From Aphrocallistes beatrix (Eukaryota > Porifera > Hexactinellida > Sceptrulophora > Aphrocallistidae): DNA of 64,000 bases. How positions within the stretch are numbered: the first letter of the stretch is position 1; every line of letters begins with the position of its first letter. Made by a program: the position numbers and the translations under genes. This document shows, one piece after another, positions 21,801 to 30,843 of the stretch. Under the pieces are notes generated by a model. The model was not told where the DNA came from. It saw only the letters and a program-made list of their open reading frames with translations, and did no database searches. The stretch spans positions 4,211,184-4,275,183 of the forward strand of contig OY725500.1 of assembly GCA_963281255.1 (NCBI GenBank). The letters run 5' to 3'.

Positions 21801-21984
21801 CTCGACTGGCAGTGGCCCCGATCCCCTGGAAGGGCCGCACTACCAGAACTTGCCTGAAGCCCGGGAGCCAGAGCCCGCTGATCCTCTCCTCTACCAGAAC
21901 CTCCCTCTGGACAGCGGGACACAGCATGTGACTGGGGTCGAGATGATCCAAATGCCTCACAACTGCATCTCGACTGACATCTAA
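18895..21984 (+). CDS. Ig / fibronectin-III single-pass receptor with Grb2-type tyrosine motifs
   Basis: An intronless gene encodes 1,029 residues. Seen in order: a signal peptide (TLFLFICILSFNFF); an N-terminal Ig-like region; two clear Ig domains (SFSWYRNG...AGVYTCNIAN, then VVSWRYSS...GYYHCLAANA); about four fibronectin-III domains (about residues 285-680); and a membrane-proximal Ig domain (FVSWYKG...GNYSCRVGS). A transmembrane helix (about residues 778-806) is followed by a basic stop-transfer CVRRHRKAKN. The 220-residue cytoplasmic tail has proline-rich stretches (PIPPPPF, PPPSPPL) and three Y-x-N motifs at Tyr966 (YENT), Tyr983 (YQNL) and Tyr1000 (YQNL). Y-x-N is the known Grb2 SH2-binding pattern. 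This is an adhesion or guidance receptor of the NCAM/DCC/sidekick style, but I do not recognise the orthologue. No kinase or phosphatase domain is present. Confidence 0.85.
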   Translation: MTTLFLFICILSFNFFSPTTPTDVVHAILDQDYLYNCQLTDTPRSEIQWTIQGSEVSVNSTSYTIYPNGSLLFTPITTAIAGATVLNQCCLGSNCSPFFIFLSVINTPIAQNASGVEFSSITLVCDSNNSSPPPSFSWYRNGSKISSNRMTMLESVTRADAGVYTCNIANELGSKSTDIQVTIEYMPTAEITGEYQRLAPAGSTVQLSCSFDGLPKPVVSWRYSSDAVFSSSLPIINPALSFPSANSVTLTLSAITYEQTGYYHCLAANAHGNSTSLVRVTVQTAPQPPLISVASVQSRNFTVRWSYQDNGNSPLTHTIVEYKLDTTSTWLSVMIVGNATTEFTPSEQLVANSLYLIRVFVENSINSSLPAETSARTLPLVPPVPRSVTLQVISHLVLELMWEPPTLTSEHTPVEKYECQLKSESEADWRSVVTLSPTQFSYSFNSLNPGTLYLSRVRCGNSAGYSTPWVQVSNRTNHTIPGPPSLQVTSLDFMKIRVNWTPGSDGGRPLETWTIEISKDALTWENRGTFPASLRTYDIDGLEPDTSYYVRIWVTNKIGSSRTVQAQTATLSKSPLGVVDSDITPVSVTATSILLSWIPVNYTDVAVSIEYEINYSLLSDPLLPLSTVRTNGTSYTFQDLLPLSTYSFSIRVTDGEDRSDRDVVFTLTTTLPALNITQTPADSLLGTRVVLSCVFAEKYRDVYEPAFVSWYKGVHLMQEGQKVREDPDYFYLYQHYLVFPELHSSHFGNYSCRVGSQFASKTVTGRSIDTSFQLWEENMVVIITAIVLVSAMIIFLCGLSLILCCVFCVRRHRKAKNARYPVGIPTKSWTNTSTYSPLRSDQTGFNPLKLEPLPPHRDSLTDGSPDHLRGEPTYTTSFLHNLSPGSTLERPVVPRSAILPIPVERSEAESSKSTPIPPPPFSAEEVFGDIASLPKRLTITEGMTSLRAEKNPPPSPPLSVKTAPNYENTSTGSGPDPLEGPHYQNLPEAREPEPADPLLYQNLPLDSGTQHVTGVEMIQMPHNCISTDI

Positions 21985-22177
21985 CCCGAAACCCAAATTG
22001 GAATCCACTCTAGAGATTTGCATTCTTATTGAATTGTTACTACCCGCATTTTATTGATTTTTGATTCTACACACTATCGTTTCAGTTTGATATTTCATAT
22101 TCAGTCATGTTCGCAAGTCTATTATTTTATCATAGAACTTATGACATGATCTCACCTGAATTTAATAATCATTATTA

Positions 22178-22636
22178 ATGTCCTCAATTAGTATGTATCA
22201 TATTTTTATGTATGGAGCTGCTTTATTATCAGATATTGCTCTCATATTCCTAACGATCTGGAATGTTGTCTCGTTTGATGAGCTGAGAAACGATTTCAAG
22301 AACCCAGTAGACCTCTGCAAATCCCTGAACCCTCTCGTCCTACCGGAGTACGGCATACAGGCCGTATTCGCGGTTCTTTTCCTCATCACGTTCAAGTGGG
22401 TCCCGTTCCTGCTCACAGTGCCCCTAGCGGCCTACCACGCGCTTAGGTTTACGAGGAGACCAGGCGGGTCAATAGGCATCTACGACCCTACCACCATCAT
22501 GAACCGCAGAGAGCTGGATAGGTCGCAGAGGGAGGGCTGGATCAAGCTGGCCTACTACATCTGCATGTTCTTCTTCTTCGCTGCCATGGTCCTCTGGTCC
22601 CTCATCAGCTACCTGACAGAGAACTACTCCCCGTAG
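22178..22636 (+). CDS. CNIH: Cornichon family ER cargo-export receptor
   Basis: A 152-residue single-exon membrane protein of the usual cornichon length. Cornichons load selected transmembrane cargo into COPII vesicles at the ER, and in vertebrates some also act as AMPA-receptor auxiliary subunits. Family signatures are FDELRNDFKNP near residue 35, LNPLVLPEYGIQAVF, PLAAYHALR, YDPTTIMN and EGWIKLAYYICMFFFF. Three to four hydrophobic helices are evident. The ATG at 22178 gives the expected N-terminal helix. It lies between the Ig receptor and the bHLH-HMG gene on the same strand. Confidence 0.95.
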   Translation: MSSISMYHIFMYGAALLSDIALIFLTIWNVVSFDELRNDFKNPVDLCKSLNPLVLPEYGIQAVFAVLFLITFKWVPFLLTVPLAAYHALRFTRRPGGSIGIYDPTTIMNRRELDRSQREGWIKLAYYICMFFFFAAMVLWSLISYLTENYSP

Positions 22637-22922
22637 CCAGTTTATATGTCTCTTAGTTATGATGCTTCTATAGAGGTAGTTGTTGGTGCACTTTCTCATT
22701 GAGTGTAGCATATATAAAGTATATATAGACTTTGCCGAATTTAGGTTTTCAAATTGGTGATGCTATTTTAGTCGTATTTGCCGCTCATATTTCTCCAATC
22801 CAATTGGATCTAATTAAATATTTATTTTTAGTAGGCATTTGCAAAGCATGCGTATATTTATGATTTTTCTTGTAAATTTGCATTAGATTTTAGAAAATTT
22901 TATTATAGTACAGTATTTACAA

Positions 22923-24471
22923 ATGGAAGCTAATTTGGGTGTATTTTTATCTCCTAAATCTACTCATGAATCAGTGGCGTATGGAAACGAAGATTTAGCA
23001 GAATTGTACTCCTATTTCGATAATTCTAGTGAATCACGGCCTGACACTTTGGATAGAAACGAAAGGAAGCGAGTTAAGAACTGCCACCGCGAAAGATGTC
23101 GCGTACAGAAACTTAACTGTGCTCTTCATCACTTGAACATGCTGCTGCCTCAGTCGCAGAGGAACCCACCTAACGGGAAGCACTTCAGCAAGGTACGTAT
23201 ATTTGAGCACTGTAATTTAGATAATGTCAGATAATCATGTACGCCACTTCTTTACAGGCTATTATCCTGGAGACATGCTGCGAGTTCATCTTCCAACTGG
23301 AGAACCACGTGTTCGGCCTCTTCTTTGAGAGGGGTGAGATAGGGGCAGGTAGCACCCCTGACGAATGTCCCTCTCATTCTGAGAACTTCCTCGCCTCTCT
23401 CTTCTACGCCAAGAGGGAGAAACACAACAGCGATGGGAAGCGAGAAGCCATGCGCATTAAGAGACCCAAGAACAGCTTCATTCTGTTCAGCATGGGGCAA
23501 CGGAAGCAGCTACTGAAGTATGTTTGGATAGATGTGCGCTTGTGTGTGTTTGTGAGAGAGCATTATTTGACACTTCTTAATTCTTGTATAGGGACAACCC
23601 TTCTCTCGACAACAACAAAGTGAGCAAGATCCTCGGAGAGAAGTGGAAGAACTTAGACGAGAAATCGAAAGCGAACTTCAACCAGCTCGCAAAGATTGAG
23701 AAAAGCAACCACAAGTTGAAGTTTCCTCACTTCAGCTACACCATCAAGCGGAAGCGGCCCCGCCCCATCACCAGGAAGTCGGTGGAGGCGGCAGTCTCAG
23801 ATTACTTGGAGAGGGACGGATCGTTCAGTAAGCTGGGCAGGCTGATGGGGAGATTTTCTCCTGCGATTTCTGTGAGAGATTTCCTTCTCTCCTCCTTCAT
23901 GAAGGGACCCGCAGATACTGGGCCGCAGATGGTTGACGCTGTCAAGACAGAAGACTTGGAGCAGGGATATTTCAGCCCTTCAGGTAGTCCTTGTGTCCCA
24001 TCTTGCTTAACTAAGTGATACAATGACCATTACCCTCCCCTCTATTCCACAGGCACTCCTACCTACTCACAGCGACCAGGCTCCTCATACAGCTTCACCC
24101 CCTCCCTCTCTATTCCCGAGTTGTTCCCTTCCCAACACCCTTTCGGCTGGCCGCGTCCTTTCGATGATCCACTCTACCTCCAACACGCAATAAAGCACCT
24201 TGATTCCCCCGCAGACTTTGGGTACCTGGGCTATCAGGAGCTGGAGGAAGAATTGGTCACGCTCAAAGAGGAATTTGACTATGATGACGATGCACAGCCA
24301 CTTCCCGATTCCACCCAGTCCCCCGCGGAATTTATCACCCCGAATCTCTTCTACTACCCCGTGTCCCCCACTCAAACACTTTCACAGCTAGAACCTGATA
24401 CCAGTACTTACCCCCACGTACCTCTCTTCGCACTGCCTCCCATTTCACAGTTAATTAGCCACGAAAATTAG
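22923..24471 (+). CDS. bHLH plus HMG-box protein, MEIOSIN/STRA8-like architecture
   Basis: Four exons (22923-23192, 23258-23517, 23592-23983, 24053-24471; phases 0, 2 and 1) give about 446 residues. Residues about 45-115 form a basic helix-loop-helix: basic RKRVKNCHRERCRV, helix 1 KLNCALHHLNMLLP, a loop, then helix 2 KAIILETCCEFIFQLENHVF. The usual Asn of the basic region is Cys. A second domain at about 157-235 is an HMG box of the SOX/TCF style (IKRPKNSFILFSMGQRK, LGEKWKNLDEKSKANF) followed by a basic KRKRPRP stretch. The C-terminus is Pro/Ser/Tyr-rich with an acidic patch (LEEELVTLKEEFDYDDD) that could activate transcription. In vertebrates the combination of bHLH and HMG box is known in MEIOSIN (BHMG1) and, partly, in its partner STRA8, which switch on meiosis. 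Orthology is inferred from domain order only. Confidence 0.8.
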
Positions 24472-24804
24472 TTCCCAATTCTACAATTTTTTTCTCTCAT
24501 TGTTTCAAATTTCAATTCCGTCATTAATGTTAGTTTTTCGAATTTCAGAAAATTTTATGTAAATCCGATTTCACTTGAATTGAATTGTAAAGAATTGTTT
24601 GTTCTTATGTTACTGGCTGTTCATTTCATTCTTCTCCGCAGACTTAATTAAACATGGGTTTTCACTTTATAACTTTATGTTGAAGAGGGGAAGGTGAAAT
24701 AATGAGGTGTTACTATTTCCGGATTTGCGAACTGTTGTTAGAACAGGAACTAACGAGATTCTATTGCAAATTAGAGTTAACCTTTCTCTCACCGTACAAC
24801 GGGC
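24472..24804. other. Intergenic spacer before the annexin gene
   Basis: About 333 AT-rich bases with the 3'UTR of the bHLH-HMG gene and the annexin promoter. No motif stood out. Confidence 0.4.
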
Positions 24805-26989
24805 ATGGCAACTGTAAGTAATAAGTAGTAGAAGATTCCCATTGAATTATTGATGTACGTATCTGAATCTAACTCCTACAGTATATGGGATCTTACGTTG
24901 GACCGACTTCTCCCTACCCCACCATCGTCCCCTTCCCGGGATTCCACGCGGAAGCTGACGTCATGGCACTCAGGAATGCGATCAAAGGAGTTGGTAATGG
25001 ACTGAGTTAAGAACATGGTTTATGGATGTTTTTGTATATTCAGGCACATGTCAATGTAGGAACGGATGAAGAGACGATCATCATAATCCTAGCCAACCGC
25101 TCCTCCTCGCAGAGACAGGAGATCACGCAGCAGTACAAACTGATCGCCGGCTCTGACCTGATCACCGACCTGAGGGGAGACCTCCACGGGAACTTTGAGG
25201 ATACGGCACTGGCGCTGATGATGCCTCCCGCGGTGTACGACGCTAACCAGCTGTACAAGGCAATGAAGGTAGGAGCAGCTGGGCGGCTTGGGAGGTTTCC
25301 TAACACCTGTGTTATGCCGTAGGGAGCGGGCACGAATGAGGACGCTCTGATCGAGATTCTCTCCTCGCGCACTAACGAGGAGATCCGCGCGATTAACGAC
25401 GTCTACCTACAGCAGTACAAGCGGAGACTGGACGAAGACCTGACCGGTGATACAGGGGGAGCTCTGAGGAAACTGCTCGTGTCCCTTTCTACAGTCAGTA
25501 GTCTTCCTAACTTTAATGAGTACCGTTCTAATAATACAATATAGTATATCTCTAATCTATTCATGTTTCACTCCCAACCTGATAACGCCCCCCCTCACGT
25601 CCTCAACTCGCTCCACTCCGTCTTCGTAGCTCTTCAGCAGGAAGTACACGTCTGCCAGCAGCACTGGAACGCAGAGCAGCACCCCGATAAGAGCGCTGTA
25701 CGTGTGCTCCATCTCACAGAGGTAGCCCACTGCGAAACCAAACGCGAATGCACACACGAAACTGAGTAAGATGTTGAATGCGTGCACCGTCTGGATGTTG
25801 AGGGACTTCATGTCGATAGCTAGACTCTCTCGCTTCTTCTCTGTCAGGTTGGAGACCATTCGGTTGTACTCTTGGTTGTCTAGTCTCTGTTGGATCTTAG
25901 CCAGCCGTTTCACCAGTTGAGGGTTTCGAGGAGGTTTATAGGGAGGTGTGAAGTAGACGTCACTTCCCTGCATCAGCTTGTGTAGGTAGATCCGTCCTTT
26001 CTCTGCGAAATATGTCGAGCTTAGATCTTCACTCTCTCTGTACAAGTTGAACACCTTCTCTAGAGTTCTGAACTTGAGTTCTGCCTTGATTTCATCAAAC
26101 TTCTCTCCGTCAGTGTCTGCATTCTCTGCGAGTAGAATTCTCTCTACTTCCTCCCTCGTCCTCTCCCCCACCTTGTCTCCAATCCCTCTCTCGCCGATGC
26201 AAGCTCGCAGGAAGTCTCTGATCTCTTGGGTAACCTCGACCTTCAGGAAATGAGGCGTGTTCTCTAATGTCATATCGCTATATATATATATATATAGAGA
26301 GAGAGATAGATAGATATGGCTAATATAATTATAATACAATGGTTAGAGTGTACATATGACGTTATATGACAATGTGTGTGTAGGGACAGAGGAGTGAGAA
26401 AGTGGAAGTAGACGAGACCAAAGCTCGGAAGGAGGCAGACGAACTTCACAATGTAATATCACCATGCATTATATATGTGTATACCAGTATGTATATATTG
26501 TTCCGTGTGTCTGCAGGCTGGAGAGAAGAGGTGGGGGACAGAAGAGTCCGTCTTCCTTAAAGTTCTCGCCTCCAGGAGCCATGCACAGCTGAGGGCAACC
26601 TTCGTTGCTTATAGCGAGGTGTGCACTGAGTCAATTATATCGAAGGTCTCTGCGGTATTTAAGTTTCTGTGCACTAGATAGCACACAGGAGTATAGTGGA
26701 CTCGATAGAGCGGGAGATGTCTGGTCACATTAAAAAGGCTTACGTCTCCGTGGTGAAGTGCATCCAGAATCCAGCAGAGTTCTTCGCAGACGAACTCTAC
26801 GCTTCCATGAAAGGTGTCAAAACAGACAACAAGAAATTGATTCGAATAATCGTGTCAAGAGCGGAGATTGATTTGGGGAATATAAAGATGGAATTTTTCG
26901 CGAAATATAACAAGGCTCTACACATAATGGTGTACGGAGAGACGTCGGGAGATTACAGAGACATGCTGCTCTCCATTATAAAACCTTAG
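24805..26989 (+). CDS. Annexin, four-repeat calcium-dependent phospholipid-binding protein
   Basis: Seven exons: 24805-24813, 24882-24993, 25060-25268, 25323-25493, 26384-26452, 26517-26629 and 26689-26989, giving about 327 residues. The first coding exon is only nine bases (Met-Ala-Thr). Annexins bind acidic phospholipids through calcium and act in membrane traffic and repair. Four annexin repeats are visible. Type II calcium loops read GVGTDEE in repeat 1 and GAGTNED in repeat 2, WGTEE in repeat 3 and a degraded GVKTDNK in repeat 4, so repeat 4 may not bind calcium. The N-terminal leader (YMGSYVGPTSPYPTIVPFP) is Pro/Tyr-rich as in annexins 7 and 11, but short. The 890-base intron 4 contains TMEM199 on the opposite strand. 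The donor after 26629 (GTCAAT) is weak but is the one that preserves repeat length. Confidence 0.88.
25557..26273 (-). CDS. TMEM199: TMEM199 / Vma12-like V-ATPase assembly factor, nested in an annexin intron
   Basis: A single-exon protein of about 238 residues on the minus strand lies entirely within the fourth annexin intron. TMEM199 is the animal counterpart of yeast Vma12, an ER membrane factor needed to assemble the V0 sector of the proton-pumping V-ATPase. The diagnostic segment is YLHKLMQGSDVYF followed by KPPRNPQLVKRLAKIQQRL and YNRMVSNLTEK, matching the conserved KPPRNPEL region. Two C-terminal transmembrane helices follow (FNILLSFVCAFAFGFAVGYL and ALIGVLLCVPVLLADVYFLL). I chose the ATG at 26273; the frame extends 22 residues further to 26339 through a TA-repeat, which is probably untranslated. 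Confidence 0.85.
   Translation of the reverse strand: MTLENTPHFLKVEVTQEIRDFLRACIGERGIGDKVGERTREEVERILLAENADTDGEKFDEIKAELKFRTLEKVFNLYRESEDLSSTYFAEKGRIYLHKLMQGSDVYFTPPYKPPRNPQLVKRLAKIQQRLDNQEYNRMVSNLTEKKRESLAIDMKSLNIQTVHAFNILLSFVCAFAFGFAVGYLCEMEHTYSALIGVLLCVPVLLADVYFLLKSYEDGVERVEDVRGGVIRLGVKHE
26280..26318. repeat. TA / GA / GATA simple repeat upstream of TMEM199
   Basis: An imperfect (TA)n run grades into GAGAGA and (GATA)n just before the TMEM199 start on the minus strand. It is a microsatellite and may also sit where the TMEM199 promoter would be. Confidence 0.8.
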
Positions 26990-27085
26990 TTCTCTTATTA
27001 GTTTATATAATTGTGTGTTGTAGTGTTGTAGTGAGAAACCATTGACACTGTATGATTAGCATTCCTTAGCGCCTAGCTAGTCTCT

Positions 27086-30000
27086 ATGGCAGCAAGAGGA
27101 GAGGTGAACTATTTGGAGACGTACAACAGCTTGCTGGACGAGCACCTGTGCGAGTATCTTTCCCGCCCGAATGTGTGGCGCCATCTCAGGAGACAGGGGC
27201 TGATTCGGGCGGGCGGGGAGGTGGTGGGGGAGGAGGAGTGGCGTGCAGGGGTGCAGAGGTGCTCAGTGCGGGATCGGACGGATAGAGAGGGAGGGACGGA
27301 ACAGGGGAGACTGCGAGCTGAGGATAAGAGCAGGATGGAGGCCAAACACAAGCACAAGTGAGTATTCAGTTTCGTCTATTGATTGTTGTTGTTGTTGTTG
27401 TTGTTATTGTTATTGCCATGACGTATTTCCGTTTAGACAACAGCTACTGAGTAACTACGCGCTCGCAGACCGTATCAGGTTACAGGCAGAGAGACACCAC
27501 CCCGCCTACGTGCGTGAAGAGGACTTCACATCTCTCTCTCATGCGGACAGAGAGGCCCTGGGAATGGAGCGTAAGCAGCTAACCACACATCTTCCCCCAA
27601 ACTCTACGGATGCAGTGTGTCCACTTGGCAAGCCTAGCGCTACGTTACACCACTCCGACGCCCTCACACAGAGCAGAAGCACCCTGCGTACCGACAGCCA
27701 CCCCTCTGTCTCTCAGTCTTCTCACTCCACACGCACCACCCTCTCCCGCCGTCCTGTGTCCAGACAGTCCCCCTACCTGCCGAGACCGCCTCCCTCCTCT
27801 AAGAACTGTCCACTTCCTGTCACGCACAAGAGGTCTGTTACCACTCGTGCCGTGTGCCAGGACGTGACTCTTGTGTGTTGTGTGTAGGAGTCCGAAGAGG
27901 GGACTGCCCAACCCGAAAGCAGGAGTGCCAGGTGTCAGCGTCCCCACAGCCCAGAAGAGACGCGTGATCAGGACGGTACAAGGCGGGACCCCGCTCTTCC
28001 AGTCCAGAGCTACCTTCACGCTGCTGTTCAGAGGAAGAGGCATCAAACTGAACGGCGGGACGCTACAAGGTATGCCCATATATGGTAGCGCGGTATGAGA
28101 GTGCTAACGTTCTACGTCCGCTAGAGAGCAGATCGGAGGTGTGTGTGTATCAGCAGCACTGCGGGGGTAACGCGGTGCTGGTGTATCAAGGACTGCTCGC
28201 TCCTGGCGCCCGTTTCTCTTTCATCTCCAAGCGACACATCAACGCCACTCTGGGCCTGACGCTCTACCTGAACGGACTGGTGGACGCCCGCCTCAGCGCC
28301 TGCTGCGAGTGCCGCTACAAGCCGGGACACAGGGTGGGAGGCGGCGGCAAGGCCAGTCACTACGAGTTTCTCTCCGTTAGGGACGCCATGCCCTGCTTCC
28401 GGTGCCAGGCAGAGATCGAGGTGTGAAAATTTAAGTTGTATTGACTCTACCCTGTCCTGGTGTTATACGCTTCTATCCCCACTCAGGTCGATAGGTTCAT
28501 AGCGGCTGGAGAGAATGGTGAACAGCGTTGTGAGGAGAAGCCAGGTGTTAAGAACCGCGAAATTAAGGAGGCGTGGGTTAACACATCATATGTGAATGTT
28601 AGTGCGAAAGAAAGCAGTTACTCCTCCAGTGAGTTCGAGGAAGCGTCAGAAGCCGCGAGTCCCCTCCCGGTATCTCCTGACAGGTGTGAAGATAGGAGCG
28701 AATCCGGGCGTGAGGAGGGGAGGGATTCTAGTTGTGGACTGAAGAGCGAATCTCGGGGTTCGTCTCTTTCCTCTCAGGGGACCAGTTCTGTCAGTCTAGA
28801 CAGTGATCTGGACGCATCGCACTCTGATTCAGAGATGCCTGCAGGCCCCGAGGGGTGTGATACTCATATAAGCGACTACTCCCCCTCCCCCTGTGAGGGG
28901 AGAGGGTACAGCTCCTCTCTGGGACAGGTAACACCTGATGAGAGGCTGTTCTCACACTCAGCTCTCAGTGGGAACGTTTCAGTCCTTTCTCAGCTGCGAG
29001 AAGAATCGAGTTCTGCGCAGGATTGCATCGAGACAGGTTGGAAGCTTTGTTATGCTTACAGATTATAAGATGTTCTGATTTGTTTTTATAGATCAGAGCA
29101 GCATGTATGTGCCTACCAACACCGTTCCTACTAAGGACATAGCGACTTCTACACCTCTACGTGAGAGCAGTAGCCTGCATTCTCCTCCTGACACACTCTC
29201 TCCCTTACAGCACTCTAATAGCACTCCTGACACCCTCTCTCCCTTACAGCACTCTAATGGCACTCCTCCTGACACCTTCTCTCCCTTACAGCACTCTGAT
29301 AGCACTCCACCTCACACCTCTCCCTTACAGCACTCCAATAACACTCCTCCTGACACCTACACAGAGCCCGACTCTTCCTTACTGCATTCCATTACTCTTC
29401 CTGAGGCGCTACAGCCGACACGAGATTCCGCGGATTCCTCGCACTCGCAGAGCAGCTACACTAGAGCGAACTCATCGAGTGAGGTCGATGTGACGTCATC
29501 GAGTGCTAGCAGTTTCAATCAAGTGGATAATGAATTGGATAAAGAGTGTGAAAAATCGCAATCTCTCAATGAAGCAGTTTCACCTTCTAAGAACTCCACT
29601 AACACCTGCACTCCCTCACAACATAGTGCATATAGTGTATCCATTTCTTCATATTCACCGGAAGTTAACACTTCCTGTCTGGACGCTCACACCCCAGTCC
29701 ATCTCGTCTCCTCAGCCACGAACACCCACAACCACTCATCTGATGACGTCACGATATCTTCTTCCAGCGAATTGGAGCAGAATCCTAATTATGACGGTCA
29801 ACCTTGCTACTTCTCAGGTTCGTTAGCAGTGTGCATTGTACCGTCCTGAACATGCTGTATCATATGTGATATTGTCTTGTAGGGGGATCTCTTGTTCTCC
29901 TGCGGAATCTAACACCTTCTCAGTTCCAAAATCTGGCATCGCTGCTCCTTAATGAGACAGTCAATGGAGTTGTAATGGAAGACACGCGGAATTTCTCACC

Positions 30001-30610
30001 TGAACAGCTGGATGAGATATTTAAGTGTATTAAGACAACAGTCTCGTGCATACTGATCTCCAAATGTGAATTGACACTCGACTTGCTGGAAGTGTTATTA
30101 AAACACTCGAAATATGTCGACTCTCTCGAGATTTCACATTCACACCTTCCACCCGATCACTTCAATACATTCCTGAATAAGCTCCACACCTTTGCACCCA
30201 AATTAACGAAATTCAACACCTCGTACTGTAACGTGTCATTCAGCAGTTCCCTCACTAGTGCATTGAATTCATTGGGTCAATTAGAAATGGTTAATCTATC
30301 TGGAAATGTGCTAAAAAGCGCGATTAACTTTGAATCTCTGCGCACCCCTCGTCTACAAGAGCTGTGTCTAGACAACACCAATCTGGAGGAAGCGGATTTG
30401 ATTGGACTATGCGAGTATCTGAGGGAAAATGCGAAAATTCACACCCTATCTCTCAAAGAGATAACATTCTCAGATTCCGTCTTACAGCGACTGTTGGATG
30501 TGCTGCAGGGGAATAGAACTATAAAATCGCTAATTTTCACACCTCAGACAGAAGATTTACACATCGACACCAAACTGATTACTGACATATTAGACAAAAG
30601 AGCCCTTTGA
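27086..30610 (+). CDS. ERICH3: ERICH3-like protein with a C-terminal leucine-rich-repeat extension
   Basis: Seven exons (27086-27357, 27437-27832, 27888-28069, 28125-28420, 28487-29036, 29092-29817, 29883-30610) join in frame to give about 1,050 residues. ERICH3 is a vertebrate protein linked to cilia; its mechanism is poorly known. The N-terminus has YNSLLDEHLCEYL and VWRHLRRQGLI, matching the ERICH3 start. Exon 4 has VYQQHCGG, FSFISKRHINATLGLTLYLN and a Cys-rich end (CCECRYKPGHRVGGGGKAS, CFRCQ), matching the conserved ERICH3 domain. Exons 5-6 are long Ser/Pro/Glu-rich low complexity with a tandem repeat. The last exon adds about 240 residues with ribonuclease-inhibitor-like LRRs (LTKFNTSYCNV, LEMVNLSGNVL, LQELCLDNTNLEEADL, IHTLSLKEITFSD), which ERICH3 as I know it lacks. 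It contains an ATG at 29975, so a separate LRR gene there cannot be excluded. Confidence 0.82.
27383..27413. repeat. GTT trinucleotide microsatellite in ERICH3 intron 1
   Basis: Seven or so GTT units ending in GTTATT repeats inside the 79-base intron. No coding effect. Confidence 0.85.
29184..29363 (+). repeat. Coding minisatellite in ERICH3, 39-42 base units
   Basis: About four units share CCCTTACAGCACTC at 29202, 29241, 29283 and 29322. They encode repeats of SPLQHSNxTPPDT. Each unit carries a polypyrimidine tract plus CAG that looks like a splice acceptor, so unit-by-unit alternative splicing is conceivable. The frame stays open throughout. Confidence 0.85.
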
Positions 30611-30843
30611 CATGCGAAATTTCACACTTACAACTTAAAACTTTGCAATGAAGTCGTATTAAATATTATATATCCGTGTCAAGTATAATATGATATTTAT
30701 GTACAATACTGACATGTCTTTCCAAAGATTAATTAATAGTCTAAAAATATCGAACTGGGAGGTGCTACCCCAGGAATAGCTAATTATAGAATTAAGGCCA
30801 ATGACCTCTGAATCTTAATTATAAATCAGTGATTACTGATTAG

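Noticed and set aside
25494-25556. Possible end of the annexin gene at 25493, making two partial genes
   Set aside because: Repeats 3 and 4 continue in correct phase at 26384, so one gene spans the nested TMEM199.
27383-27413. GTT repeat as a possible coding polyvaline or polycysteine tract
   Set aside because: It lies in an intron with clear GT and AG borders, and the flanking exons join in frame without it.
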